Positions 47,567 to 60,710 of a DNA stretch of 64,000 bases are shown here, one piece after another. How positions within the stretch are numbered: position 1 is the first letter of the stretch; every line of letters starts with the position of its first letter. The position numbers were made by a program, and so were the translations under genes. The notes under the pieces are model-generated. The model did not search any database. It was not told the DNA's origin and worked only from the letters and a program-made list of their open reading frames with translations. Source of the DNA: Luzula sylvatica (lineage: Eukaryota; Streptophyta; Magnoliopsida; Poales; Juncaceae); assembly GCA_946800325.1 (NCBI GenBank), contig OX326961.1, forward strand, positions 50,060,293 to 50,124,292, given 5' to 3'.

Positions 47567-49640
47567 TTTATGGATGGCAATCTTAATAGACGACCCGTAA
47601 TGGAACGACTCACAACTCGAATGACCCGCAAACCGAAATGTCCAGAACTCGAAATTACCCGATCCGAACCGTCCGATAGCCACCTTTATAGTTTGCACGT
47701 ATGTTGTTCATTTTTTTCTCTTTTAATATAATTTATATCTCTTATACTTTATTTATATTAATTTATTCAGTTAATATTTTAAAAAATAGAATTGGTTATG
47801 GAGTCCGAACCCGAAAAAACCGTCCGACTTGCCCGAGGTCCGACTCGCCCACGACTCGATAAATCTAGAAAAGTCAAACGACCGAACCCTTCCGATCCGA
47901 ATCCGACAAATCTAACCCAAAATTGACCCGATGTTAGTGTATTATGTATTACACGTTACACCGACCCAACTCAGTCCGAATTCGAGTTTTCCAAAATTCG
48001 ATAAACCCAAGATTGACAAGCTCGAATCCAACTAGCCGAACCCAATTTGACTCGATTCAAATCAATTCAAGATCCAAAAATATCATTTTCATATAACTTT
48101 GATATTTTAAAATTAATAAAATATGTTTATTAATAAATTTTTGTTTTAAAAATAAATCTCATAAATATAATAATCAAACAGATCTTCATTAACAAATTGA
48201 TATATCAATATAACTTTCAAATTTCAAAATAAATAAAATATAAATTACTATTTGTTTTTTTTTCACAAATCAATAAACTCATAAAAATTATAGCCGTCTA
48301 GAAATGAAGTTGATCAGGATAAAAAATTAATAAATTTAATATAGGGGAGGGAAATTTCTAACATGTCCTCACTAAATCTACAAATAACCTATTTATTTAT
48401 CCTTACTAAATTGTTAATATCACAATTGTCCCATGCTAAACATGAATAATATCAAATCAACATAAACCTAACATTTTTTGTTAAAATTAACGGAGATCAA
48501 ACTAAAAGTACTACTATACCCTTCCCACGATAACTCCTCTCTTCTCATCCTCTCCATATCCTCTGGAGTCTTGATGACCCCCTCCCTCTCTTTCTTGATT
48601 AAGTTCATGCTTGTTTCTCACTCCGATAACCCACTCCAGATCTGGAATTCTTATTAACTGAATTAAGATTATTAGCATTGAATTAAGATTATTAGCATTG
48701 AATTGAGTACCGGGTTTTGGATTTGTATTTGTATTAACTGAATGTATTATGTTTGGTACAAGTTAGTCTTATTATTATTCGGGTGCTAATTGGATGAATT
48801 TTATTTGACGCATTTGGTTTGGCACCATTTTAAAAATCGTATTATGTTTGATTACTAAATGAGTATCAATGTGATTAAGTTAATATAATCGATATGTATA
48901 TTTTGTCTGGAACCAATTTAAAAATTGTATTATGTTTGATTAATAAATGAAATATGGATAATTTGTAATTTGCACGTGAAGTGTGTATCAATTGGGTGTA
49001 CACATACTAAGAATTTCCGCCAACCTTTCAAAAAAAAAAAAAAAAAAAGAATTTCAGTTTGCATATAATCCTAGAAACACTACTTATCAATTCGATGTAC
49101 ATATACAATGAAAACGCATGCATAATTATAGTAAGGGGAAATTTCTAGCATGTCCCTCTAAAAATACAAAATATCATATTTGTCCCTTTAAAAATAAAAA
49201 ATATCAAATTTATCCTTGCAAATTGTGTGTTCTATCAAATTTATACTTTGAAAACTAAATATCTTTCATTTATATCCCCTAAAAACTTCGAAAATATCAA
49301 ATATATCCAAATCATAAACTTCCCGTCAGATTAAACTTGAATAAATTTTTAAAATGTAATTAAATCATAAAACTTGATGACTAAAATGCCCTTTCCACCT
49401 TTATCCATCCCATTCTAGTTCATCAAACAATTTCTCTCCAGAAACAAATTGTATTGGAAACCTTCCACGCCGTTCTTATCAATGACACCTTAATCCTCCA
49501 CTCGGCGGCCACCATAGACCAAACTCGCCTTCTAGTCTGTCTCGTGCTGCTGCCCTTTTCGGTTCTGACCTTGTAGGCCTTCTCTTCCCAATCTCAATCA
49601 CGCTCTCCTTCAAATCTTAATTAAGCCTAATCCAACATAA
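47567..49640. other. Intergenic with decayed repeat pieces
   Basis: 47570-47695 and 47800-48060 carry GACCCGAA/CCGACTCG-type degenerate repeats, probably hAT remnants. 48354-48480 and 49139-49320 share the GGGAAATTTCTARCATGTCC start and phrases like ATCAAATTTATCC, two copies of a decayed repeat family. 49400-49640 is C-rich (CTCGGCGGCCACCATAGACC) and could be an old exon or UTR, but no frame is convincing. Confidence 0.4.
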
Positions 49641-50848
49641 TCGAACTAAATTCAGTCCATATATGTACTAAAGCTGCTTGACAAGCCCCCCACAAGACAC
49701 ACAACAGCTAGTGCAACTAGATGACCCATTTCAAGACATTGAAATTGAGGAGGCAATCCGGCAATTAAAAAAAGGGAAGGCATCGGGCCCGGACGGCATG
49801 CCAAATGAATATATCCAACAATGTTGGGAAGTATTCAAACCAGACATCGAACTATTAATATCTCATTTCTACGAAAACAAATTAGATTTATGGAGAATAA
49901 ATCAAGCAAATATAACGTTGATTCCAAAAATAAAAGGAGCAAACACGATAGATAAATTTCGCTCGATAAGTGTCATAAATGGACCAATTAAAATAATAAC
50001 GAAATTAATGGCAAATAAATTGCAAAAGGCAATGCCAAACTTGGTACATCAAAACCAATCCGCTTTCATTAAAAACGCTCGACTTTGGATTCCTTCCTAG
50101 TAGCTAGAGAGTTACTACACTACTACACAAAGAAAAAAATACCGGCCGTATTATTGAAAATTGATATTCGAAAAGCATTCGATAATATCTCATGAAAATT
50201 CATAAGTGAATTACTAAAGGTAAGAGGATTTTCCTCAAAATGGATATTGCGGATACATAATCTCCTAATTTCATCATCATCGGCAATAAAAGTAAATGAA
50301 AATTTTTCGCCATACTTCTTCCACCAAAGGGGGTTAAGACAAGGGGATCCTTTATCCCCCCCCCCCCCCCCCCCCCTATTATTCAACATAGCGATTGAAG
50401 TATTGCAAGATATTATCAAGAAACTTTCCCCACGCATCGAAACAACAACGAGTTTTGAAACAAAAGTACTTCAATTTGCGGACGATACGGTCATATTCGT
50501 CGAAGCAAGTCCGATGAATCTCAAAATAATATCAAAAGGGTTGGATATATTTGCCGAAATCACGGGCCTTCAAATTAATTGGTAAAAAAGTTCTTTCTCA
50601 CCACTAGGCATACCAAATGAGCTACATGGATACTTAGGATCCGTTTTGAGATGTCAAAAGAAAAACATACCACTAACCTATTTAGGAATGCCTCTAACGT
50701 TGACCAAACCGAGAAAAGCACTACTTGATCCGATCATACAAAAAGTGCGGGCTAGGATAGCCGGATGGAAAGGAAAAATCCTATCTTTTGGGGGTAGATT
50801 AACGTTGGTAAAGGCAACCCTAACCTCCATCCCAATCTACCAAATGCA
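49641..50848 (+). pseudogene. Decayed LINE reverse transcriptase, cut by a Copia LTR
   Basis: Encodes part of a plant L1-type ORF2: EIEEAIRQLKKGKASGPDG, then NITLIPKIKGA, then after frame breaks KIDIRKAFDNIS, the RT motif GLRQGDPLSP, and the catalytic FADDTVIF. At least three lesions: a stop before 50100, a stop after DNIS, and TAA after GLQINW. A C21 run (50356-50376) replaces the usual short C run after GDPLSP and adds 5 prolines in frame. The sequence ends abruptly at 50848 in IPIYQM where the Copia LTR begins. It is a different family from the LINE at 6104. Confidence 0.88.
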
Positions 50849-51832
50849 TGATGGGGAATATCCTCGACCCCGGGCCCGCGCAGCGGAATGAAGGCCCGGT
50901 CCGATTCTCCGATTCCCGAGATCACGCCACGACTTCGACGGGTACGATGCAAATAAGAAGATTAGATTCATACCAGTGCAAAATTGATTGCACACGAAGG
51001 GTTGATTGCTATTCTTCTTTTCCGTGTCACGGTCCCACACCACGCGTCTTTCACCGTTTGTTGACTTCGCCGATTCGCTTGATTTCGTCTCCGACTGAAT
51101 TCACGCGTCCGAATCGATCACAATCGTGAGAGCCTCAGTTGTTGCTCCTCTACGTGTATCCACCTTGAGTCGCAAGACGTCGGTCACGGATGCACCTGCC
51201 TAGACGATGCACCGGTGAACTTGCTTAATCGAATTGATTCTCTAAACCGCAAAACACCTTTTCACGGTTTCTCTCTTTTACCCCTTTTCACTTTCTAGAA
51301 ATTTGTCTCACAATTTTCTGGATAATTCTGAATGAATTGCTTCGTTAAGATGAGAGAGAAAATCCTATTTATATCTAATAGGATCAGGATTAGCCAATAG
51401 GCATGTATATCCAATATACACCCTCTCACACAGAAAACTGCATGAACCTGGTCAGTATTCTGTCCAGACAAAATTGATAAATTTCTCTGACAGAAAATCA
51501 ACCAACACGAAAGTTGTAGATAATCTTATTATCTCCACGACCCAATTTGGCCCAGCCAAATTGGAGTTCGTATGCAAACGTTATGACTGTTTTACTAACT
51601 GTATGTCATACTGTTGCACCCTTTCGGTATTTCATAGAAACGACACTTATACTTCGTTCATATGAAATATATTTCTACATGAAGGTTATAGATAATCTAA
51701 TTATCTATCTTACCCAATTTGAACCATTCAAATCGGATTTTCCTACTGAAAGTTATGGCTACGAATGTACGACTACATTCGTTAATCCTTGTGTACACTT
51801 TTACGGTTGATCCTGAAACTGTATTTCCTTCA
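50849..51832 (-). mobile_element. 3' LTR of a Copia element
   Basis: 984 bp bounded by TG (50849) and CA (51832) on the plus strand. The purine-rich tract GAGTGGGAGAC lies just beyond 51832 on the minus strand, as expected for a polypurine tract before a 3' LTR. It lies downstream of the minus-strand pol gene. The left flank is LINE sequence ending ATGCA; the matching duplication cannot be checked because the 5' half of the element is missing. Confidence 0.7.
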
Positions 51833-52995
51833 GTCTCCCACTCAATTTCAGATCTACCTAAAAGGTACTCATGCATATCCAATACGCACGATTTTAGAGA
51901 ATATAGCTCGCGTATCAAATACCAAGCTATGCACATCCTATGTGCCAATTTTATGATCAAGCCCGACTTAGTACGACTCGTTGTGTGACCATGTAGGTTC
52001 GACTTAACGATGGCAGTAGGTTGTTTCCAATGCCTACAAGCTCATGAGCGGGATCTAGTCACTCCATCATAGCTACCCATGTTAAACGAATAATGATTGT
52101 GATCATTGTGCCTATCTCGAATAGCGGTTACTAGTTCTCTTGTTAGCGATATCCGTTAATCAAAAGGCATGGTAATAGTCATCCTTATAATTTGATTAAC
52201 TACACTTATTCCCCGATTCCGAGTTGAGTTAACAAATTTCAATCGATATTAACCATTAATATCATTGACTGCGGCCGCAGATTTCGTTAATCGACTCATC
52301 GAGCGGCGCCTAAGAGATATCTCTTCCTTTCGGAATAAACAATTCCTATCTTGGAGACTCACATTGAATTCCGTATTTCGGACAATACCCAATGATGACC
52401 CTTTTAACTCCCTGTTACGGTGAGCGTAAGATCATATCAAAGCATTGTGTTACGCACGTAACGCAATCAATGATCCCCTCAAGTATGAAAAATCTAAAAC
52501 CCCATCCGTCGCAAGTCCATCTATAATGACTAAACCATGTCATGGTCTCGCGGCTTCGGTCATATCCAATATATGTAACCTAACATATATCTACGTTCCC
52601 GATTCGACAAACTCCTTTGTCCCATGATTAGCAAAACATAATCATCTCCTCGGCAAACGTACTAGTGTACGCGTTCAGTCTATTATCTAATAATAGAAAT
52701 GTTTCTCTCTTAAACAAGCTGATCCGCGACTAGGGATGTTTAGAAATGACACTTTAAATGTGACGGTTTCGCTGCACATGGTCCTCAACCATGTCGACGT
52801 CCACACAAGTTCAAATCAAGGTTCATGTAACAATCATATTACACAACCCAGCACACAGTTTTCATATAAGATAGATGCAAAAATGGAAAAATTTTAAAAT
52901 TCTGAAATTGCATTACTATAAGATAAGTTTGGGTGATACAACGTTTACTAATCTAATAGACTAATCTCGTCCTACGAAACTATCGTTTTAGATAA
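51833..52995 (-). mobile_element. Copia 3' non-coding internal region
   Basis: About 1.15 kb between the pol stop and the LTR with no long ORF on either strand. It is less AT-rich than the surroundings. A long spacer after pol occurs in some plant Copia lineages. No env-like frame seen. Confidence 0.5.
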
Positions 52996-54460
52996 CTAAC
53001 TACTCTCTTCCTCCTCTAGGTATCTCAAACCTATAGCTTTCGCATGATAATCGTGCTTAGCTTGCGAGAGTGGCTTAGTAAACGGGTCCGCAACATTCCT
53101 GTCAGTATCAATCTTTTCAATGATCACATCCTTTCTTTGCAAAATCTCACGGATCAAGTGAAATTTTCTGAGTATGTGCTTGGAGCGGTGATGTGCCCTC
53201 GGTTCCTTGGACTGTGCTATTGCGCCCGTATTGTCGCAATACACAACTACAGGTTCCGAGATGTTCGGGACTACACCAAGCTCCGACACAAACTTCTTGA
53301 TCCAAACCGCCTCCTTTGCCGCTTCGGAAGCCGCAATATACTCCGATTCAGTTGTAGAGTCTGCTATCGTGGGTTGTTTGGAACTCTTCCAAACTACCGC
53401 TCCACCATTTAGACAAAACACGTATCCGCTTTGTGATCGAAAGTCATCGACACATGTTTGGAAACTGGCGTCGGTATATCCATTGATGACCAACCCGGAT
53501 GTCTTTCCACCATAAATTAGAAATTGATCCTTAGTTCTTCGTAAGTACTTAAGGATGTTTTTAACTGCGATCCAATGCATATCCCCTGGATTAGATTGGT
53601 AACGCGAAACTACGCTCAATGCATACGACACATCGGGGCGCGTACAAATCATGGCATACATAATTGATCCAACCGCCGAAGCGTATGGAACAATACTCAT
53701 CGCATTCTTATCTTCGTTCGATGTCGGACATTGAGCTTTAGAATACGATATGCCACTCGACATTGGAAGAAGTCCTTTCTTCGAATTTTGCATTGAAAAC
53801 CGTTTCAACACTTTGTCGATGTACGTGCTTTGACTCAAGCCGAGTAACTTCTTGGATCTATTTCTATAAATCCTTACGCCTAATATATGGGCGGCCTCGT
53901 CCAAATCTTTCATAGCGAAACGAGTATTTAAATACTTCTTAACATCCGTAAGCATCGGAATGTCGTTTCCTATGATCAAGATGTCGTCTACATATAGTAC
54001 AAGAAATACTACGCGGCTCCCACTAACCTTCTTGTATACACAAGGTTCTTCTACGTTTTTCACGAAATTATATTCTCGTATAACTTCATCGAAACGTATG
54101 TTCCAACTCCGAGAAGCTTGCTTCAATCCATAAATGGATCGTTGCAACTTGCACACTTTATTCGGACTCTTCGAATCGACAAAACCCTCGGGCTGTGTCA
54201 TGTACACATCCTCTTCTAAGTTCCCGTTAAGGAATGCGGTTTTGACATTCATTTGCCAAATCTCGTAGTCATAATACGCATAGATAGCAAGTAAGATCCG
54301 TATGGATTTAAGCATATCTACTGGTGAAAACGTTTCTTCATAGTCGACACCATGAATTTGTTTGAAATCTTTCGCCACAAGCCGTGCTTTATAAGTGTTC
54401 ACATTCCCATCCATGTCGGTCTTCTTCTTCTTGAAAACCCACTTGTAAATTTTCGAACAA
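52996..54460 (-). pseudogene. Copia pol fragment: reverse transcriptase and RNase H
   Basis: A single open frame on the minus strand from about 54460 to the stop at 52996, ending EEEESS. RT motifs: KARLVAKDFKQIHGVDYEET, VKTAFLNGNLEEDVYM and the catalytic YVDDILIIGN. RNase H motifs: DASF, TESEYIAASEA, VYCDN and the C-terminal DPFTKPL. Integrase, protease and gag are absent: at about 54455 the coding sequence joins AT-rich DNA within the WVFKKK region. The frame is intact, so the truncation may be recent, but the element cannot be autonomous. Residues upstream of WVFKKK in the open frame are not pol. Confidence 0.93.
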
Positions 54461-54701
54461 GTGATCATTTGGTTATTTACTACAAAAATTGTTCTATTTT
54501 TAGACAAGTTGTATATTATGAAATATACTATAATTATTTTTTGAATTTTTTTCATTATTTGAATATGTTAAGAAAATATGAATTGTATTATTTGATTATA
54601 TGAAAATATGATTTGTATAATTAGTTGGAGTTGATATGGGGTCTTGATTGATGATCGGAATAGTGGGAATAGTAATAAGTGTTTCATTATCTATATTAAT
54701 A

Positions 54702-54747
<46 letters not shown>

Positions 54748-56073
54748 TGGTTTTATATTTAGAGATGTGTTTAGAAACTATTTTTTTATTTCTAGATGTG
54801 ACAATATATCTGACATATTATTTTTTACATGTCAAAGTTATTATAAGGACTACTTATGAGCTATTTTAAGAATTGAGGGATTAAAAATGTACCCACAAAA
54901 AGTTGAGGATAAAAAATACACCAACTCATTTTTTTTTTCTATTACATAATATACTCATTTAATAAATATTTTGTAAAAAAATACTTTGTTATATCAAATT
55001 ATTAAATAATTAATATAAAGTAAAAATAATGTTTGAAAAATATAGACGTCTACAAATAATTTAATAATTATAAAATAAGACCAAAATTGATTGGTTACAA
55101 ACATATGGTCATTTCATTCTTTTGTTTTTTTTACCAATATAATGACGGTCATTAATTACACTTCTTATTTTTACTTTAAAACTATGGTATTTCTATTTTC
55201 TTTTTGTCTTCTTCTGGACCTTGGATAAGTTATTTTGGTATTTTTTCATAATTTACTTCGGGATCAAAAAAATATGACGAATAAAATGTTTTGATTCAAA
55301 TAGAAAATATTTGAATATGAAGTATATTCAAAACAGAAGCGGGTATCAAAAATATGGTGGTTTCTTTGTGATGATGTATGTTTTTCGAAGATATTTTTAA
55401 TATTCATCGTTTAGTGAGTATTTAAGATAATGTCTCAAATATATTATTAATGGTAGACTGAATAGGAAATTTTGTTGTTTATTTAATTGAAAAAATTCCT
55501 ACAAGATAAATTTGCAATATACCATTTAAAAAATATAATTAATTGCTAAATATTCAAAATATCTTTTTAAAAGGATCTAAAGAGCAAACTAAAATAAGAA
55601 ATAATATTTTGAATGTAAAGATTTTTTTTTGAATGACTTGTTTTTACTAAATGATATGGTTGTCTATTTTGTTAAAAATAACACTGTCACGATATAAGCT
55701 ATGTTACGCGGATACTTTATATAAGTCATTTATGTGATTTTGTCTTATAACGAATCTTTTGAAGCTTGCCACTAAAAATATCGAAGCAATATATCATAGC
55801 ATTGTTAATCATAACATGATTAAAAACCGAATTGAATATAATCGTTCGGCCGGTTGAGTTCAAACCGAATCGAATAAGACCATCAATTTAAATTGAACCG
55901 AACTAAATTCAAATCGAATATAATCGTTTAATTTTAGAACCGATTAAAAACCGAACCAACCGTTATTCGATTTATTTGTTAGAACCGAATATGAAGCATT
56001 ATAACTTTAAAACAAAAATAAATTAATAAGAGAAATATATTTTATTTATCAAAAAATATAAATACATATTGTA
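54461..56073. other. Intergenic, AT-rich, no gene seen
   Basis: Contains a TTA/ATT microsatellite at 54703-54748 and a short degenerate AACCGAA-type repeat at 55830-55990. No recognisable coding sequence. Confidence 0.4.
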
Positions 56074-56352
56074 AAAAATAATTGCATTATTTTATTAGAT
56101 TATTATATCATTTTCTTATTTTTTTTAACATTAATATATTAAAAAATATGAAAAATGGGATGTTAATCTATGTTGCACGGGTAGAGTATCGTATCCGATA
56201 CGACAATTTTAAAAAAATAATTGCATTATTTTATTAGATTATTATATCATTTTCTTATTTTTTTTAACATTAATATATTAAAAAATATGAAAAATGGGAT
56301 GTTAATCTATGTTGCACGGGTAGAGTATCGTATCCGATACGACAATTTTAAA
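56074..56352 (+). repeat. Exact tandem duplication, 139-bp period
   Basis: ATTGCATTATTTTATTAG starts at 56081 and again at 56220, and the two following blocks read identically through TATCGTATCCGATACGACAA. There is no difference across the unit, so it is very recent or an assembly error. It includes the beginning of the 56170-56760 element. Confidence 0.9.
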
Positions 56353-56760
56353 AAAATCTAGGATACGATACGTTATATATGTATATTATTTAATATTATT
56401 TTAATATAATTAAACATATCTATTTAAATATTTTTTAAATTATTATAAAAATCAAGATGTTGTATTATCGGTTTGGATATTTTAGAAATAACTAAAATAA
56501 AAAATATGTCATGTAAAATACCATTGAGTAGTAATTGGGTATTTTTATGTTGGGCAAAAAAATAAAAAACAATGGATCAACCGTATCGAACCGTATCCAG
56601 CCAGTCAAAAACGTATCGTGCCGTATCGGAATCGTATCCGTTCAAATTTATATATTAAAATAGTCCGATACGCCATGTGGCATATCGGATACGTATCGGG
56701 TGCCGTATTCATATCCAATACGGGTACGGTTCATATTTTGAAGTCGTATTCCAAGTTCAG
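56170..56760. mobile_element. MITE-like element rich in CGTATCC/GGATACG
   Basis: Starts near TGTTGCACGGGTAGAGTATC and ends with CGGGTACGGTTCATATTTTG. The right half is dense in ATACG/CGTAT motifs (56580-56720). Relatives at 11640-11880 and 22650-22910 share the TGTTGCACGG-plus-TACG ends. No clean target duplication found. Confidence 0.4.
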
Positions 56761-58987
56761 CTACTCCAACCAGGTTAGTGCAGTTTTCATTCTTCTTACA
56801 TTTCAGTCCTTCTAAATTAAATTAATTATTTCAAATATTTTTATTCTAATACAGTATGCATAATGCATGAGAAAATATGATAACATACGAAGTATGTAAT
56901 GACATGGCATTTTCGACATGGAAGCTCGCAAACGTAATTTTTTATCACTCTCGATTCAATTGTTCTATAACATACATATAATTGATTGAAATATTTTATT
57001 TTCAGTGATTTTGCAATGAGAAATTATAGTCTGCCCCTGAATTGCAACATCACCTCCTCGATTACGTCATGATTTGCCCCACCTAAACACACACTCCACA
57101 AGACGATTTTTAGGATTTTTGGCTTCAATACAAGGAGTATTAATTAATGTTTAATCAATGAATTTAATTATTATTTTGAATTGATGCCAACTCATTTTTT
57201 TTAATTACTGTTAATGTATGCTTAATTCATCATATAACCATTTATTTTATTTAATGTTAATTACATTTTCTTTTCAGGGTACAATTTTTTTTATAATTCA
57301 GATGTATTTCGGTTACTCGTTAGTTCAATTAATTTTGTCCTTTGTATTAGTTTTTAGCCTTAATTGGCTTTTTTTTTTGTAGCCTTGATTGATTCCGTGT
57401 GCTAATTGATTCACATTTTTAAATAATTAATTTTGCAAGCTTTTTTATTATTACCAAATATGTCATTAATTCTCTTTTATTACGATTTATTTCTCTGATT
57501 TGTTTTGTTAATTCACAGGTCAATTATGCCATCTAAATTTCAGATTCTTCCCTTATTTGTAGGTGATCATGAATATAATATCAAGAAAAATCCCACAATT
57601 AACTATCCAATTCCAACTAACATCCATTCTCCATAATTACATTCCTAATTACTTAGAACAATCAATTAGACAACAAATTCTCAGTTGAAAAAAAGAGTCA
57701 ATCCAAAATTACATTGCTAGAAAATTATCATCCATTCACATGCATACAAGGTAATTAACAAATACTCCAAATTAACTAAGTACTTGCCAGGAAATTGACA
57801 CATCATTCGATTAACAAAACATTTTATGTCTGCTTGCTTCACCTGGCAATTAATAAACATGTCAATCCAATTAACACAATTTTTTTTCAAAGTACTATGA
57901 ATTAACAGGAAAAAGGACAAAAAAGTCCATAAAACAATCATTCTAGTAACCTGAAAAAATAAGACAAATTATGTCATCAAAATATGAAAAGTCGAAATAA
58001 AAATATAAATAATTAATACAAATGGAATCAGCAACAAAAATATAAATAATTAGCAAAATAACTACAATAAAATAGGGGATTAAGATGAAAAAAATCCTCC
58101 GATATCAGATTTTTTTTAAAAAATACGTACAAATGAAAAACAAACAATCCGAAAACCTTACTAGAATTGAAAATGAAAAAATAACAACAAAAAACCTTGC
58201 CAGATCTCATAGTGTGATTAGTTTAAAGAACTCGACAATTCACAGTGTCAATTTTAAGATCAATTACGAGATATTATATTTACAATTACAAAAACAAAAA
58301 AGGAAAAATTCGTCCCAAATTGCAGCACAAAAAATCATTAAACCGGAATAAATACTAATTAACATCCACAAAAACACAAGTAACCTCTCAAAAATCACAA
58401 AAAATGCATACAACGAAAATCAGACCAGATCCAAGTATTTTTATGGGAGAAAAATCAAATCAACGGTATCAAATTTTAAGCAAAAAAACAAGTATTTTGT
58501 GGCGGCTCGGATGTGAGGAGAGAAGACAATTAGGGTTTGAATATATATGAGCGGTGGGAAATAATGACATGTATTGCAATTAATGCGAGTGGTTCACAAT
58601 TAAGGACATGTTTGGATGAGTGTAATTAGAGCAGTTAGTAGTACTAATTATTGTAATTAGTATAATACTTATGTTTGGATTGTAGTAATTGTCTTATTAC
58701 TGCAGTTGTATCTTCCCTCCATCATCTTATTACTGCATTCACAACATTCATGCAAATTCCCAGAGTCACCAAAGCAGCAATAGAATATTTTGGTGGCAAA
58801 AAATAACAGTCCTCTCCCTTCTCGTTCACCTTCATTGCTATAGTGCTATTCACCGCCAAAACTTGGTTTATTTTGCCTCTTTGATTTTTTGCTCATTTCT
58901 CGTAACTTTTCTTACAGTAAAAAAGCTTTGTGATTAATTCTCCGTCTCTTTACTGTGAGCTCCATTCTATGCAAAATTATACTTGTT

Positions 58988-59055
<68 letters not shown>

Positions 59056-59797
59056 AACTTCTTTTCTTAATTTTGTTGTCTTCTTATTGTTTTCCACCAT
59101 GACCACTACCACCTACTCAACTAAAAAGAGAAAAAAACATCCAACAAAAGTTTCACAAAAATAATCTATGTTCAGATTCTTTGTCGGAGCTTTAAACCTC
59201 CATAGAAACAAATTTTGCAGAGACAATCTATGTAACTATGTTCACATATACAATCTGTGTCTATCTAAAAATCTGTACATGAAATTTTCATATTTTTAAT
59301 TTTCATAGTACTTTAATTTGGGTATTTAAATATCTCGAATCGGAAAGAATTGGAACTATCAAGTTCTGGTTTTGGAAGAAATGAAAGGGTCGAAAAAATG
59401 ACGAGGGTATCAAAGGAGTAAATAAATTACCTTGAACAAATTATGATGAAAACGATAAAACTATCATTTAGATAACAATTTAGCTAAATAAAATCATGGC
59501 ATTATGAGTTTTAGGGCTTTAATTAACATCTATTAAAATTTTATTTGGTCATAGTTTCTTGAATCCAACAGTACTACAATGGTTAAGGCTTAAGAGTTTC
59601 ATATATCCAAACAATACAATTTTCACTTAAGCAATTCTTGTTACTTTGATCCAAACATTTAAAAATCACGTACAATGCAGCAATAATAACAACAAAAGTT
59701 TTAAATGCACTTGTAAACTCTATTGCCACCATCCAAACAGTTCGGGTCAGAAATGTCCGGCACGGTACGGTACGGGTTCAGCCCCTCAAATAATCAA
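56761..59797. other. Intergenic, no gene recognised
   Basis: AT-rich. 57540-58500 is A-rich without frames I can support. 58603-59750 may be a decayed element: ACATGTTTGGATGAGTG at the left and its approximate inverse CATCCAAACAGTTCG at the right, but no target duplication is visible. A 60-bp CT microsatellite lies at 58991-59051 and the Leu-Ser/Arg-Glu ORFs over it are artefacts. Confidence 0.35.
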
Positions 59798-60338
59798 GGG
59801 AAATTTTCAAAAAGACCCCTATCTTGTTCGGATATTCTACAAAACCCCCTATCTTTTTAGAAACTCCAAAAAACTTTCTCTACCAAATTTTTATTTTCAA
59901 ATACCCCCTTATATGGATTAAAACTAATCATGGATAGTGCTAAATTTTTTTTGACCAAAATACCCTTTAATTTTCATATGTATATTTTTGTTGTTTTTTC
60001 ATTAATTTTATTAATTTTAAGAAAATTCATAAATATTTTTGAACATGTAGTGATTTCACAAAAATAAAATTATTAAATGTGGTGTTTGTATAATTTTAAT
60101 ATTTTATTTATTATTCATGAAAAACTAACATCAGATAATAATAAAATAAACACCTTGAAAATATATTGATATAAAATATTTCTTTAAACATCTGGTTTTT
60201 TATTTTCGTTCTTCTTTTATGTATTTTTTTAATAATTTCATGATATTTTAATTTTTAAATATTTGCAAGGTGTTATTTTAATATTTTGGTTCATCTTATT
60301 ATTATTTTATGTTAGTTTTTTAGGAAAAAATATAAAAG

Positions 60339-60395
<57 letters not shown>

Positions 60396-60701
60396 TAAAA
60401 TCATATAAATATAACATATGATAATTATTTTTGTAAAATTATTATGAGCTAACAAAAATTTAGGATTTTTATAAAATTAATAAAAAATAACAAAAACAAT
60501 ATCTTTTTAATTCACTACATATGTGAAAAGAATGGTATTTTGGTTATAATTTTTTTTTAACACCATCCATGATTAGTTTTAACCTCATAAGGGGTTATTT
60601 GAAAATAAAACTTTGTTAGAAGAGTTTTTTTGGAGTTTCCAAAAAGATAGAGGGTTTTTTAGAATATCCAAAAAAAATAGGGTGTTCTTTGAAAATTTCT
60701 C
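59798..60701. mobile_element. Palindromic MULE-type MITE (family A, copy 2)
   Basis: Begins GGGAAATTTTCAAAAAGACC and ends with a diverged inverse (GAAAATTTCTC). Exact 9-bp AATAATCAA flanks it (59789-59797 and 60702-60710). The ends resemble 1460-2655 (GGGAAATTTTC, then CCCCCTA-type motifs and AGAAACTCCAAAAA). Arms are more diverged and a TA microsatellite (60342-60388) has expanded inside, so it is older than copy 1. Confidence 0.85.
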
Positions 60702-60710
60702 AATAATCAA

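Noticed and set aside
50123..50437. Reverse-strand glycine-run ORF
   Set aside because: Shadow of the C21 run in the LINE reverse transcriptase.
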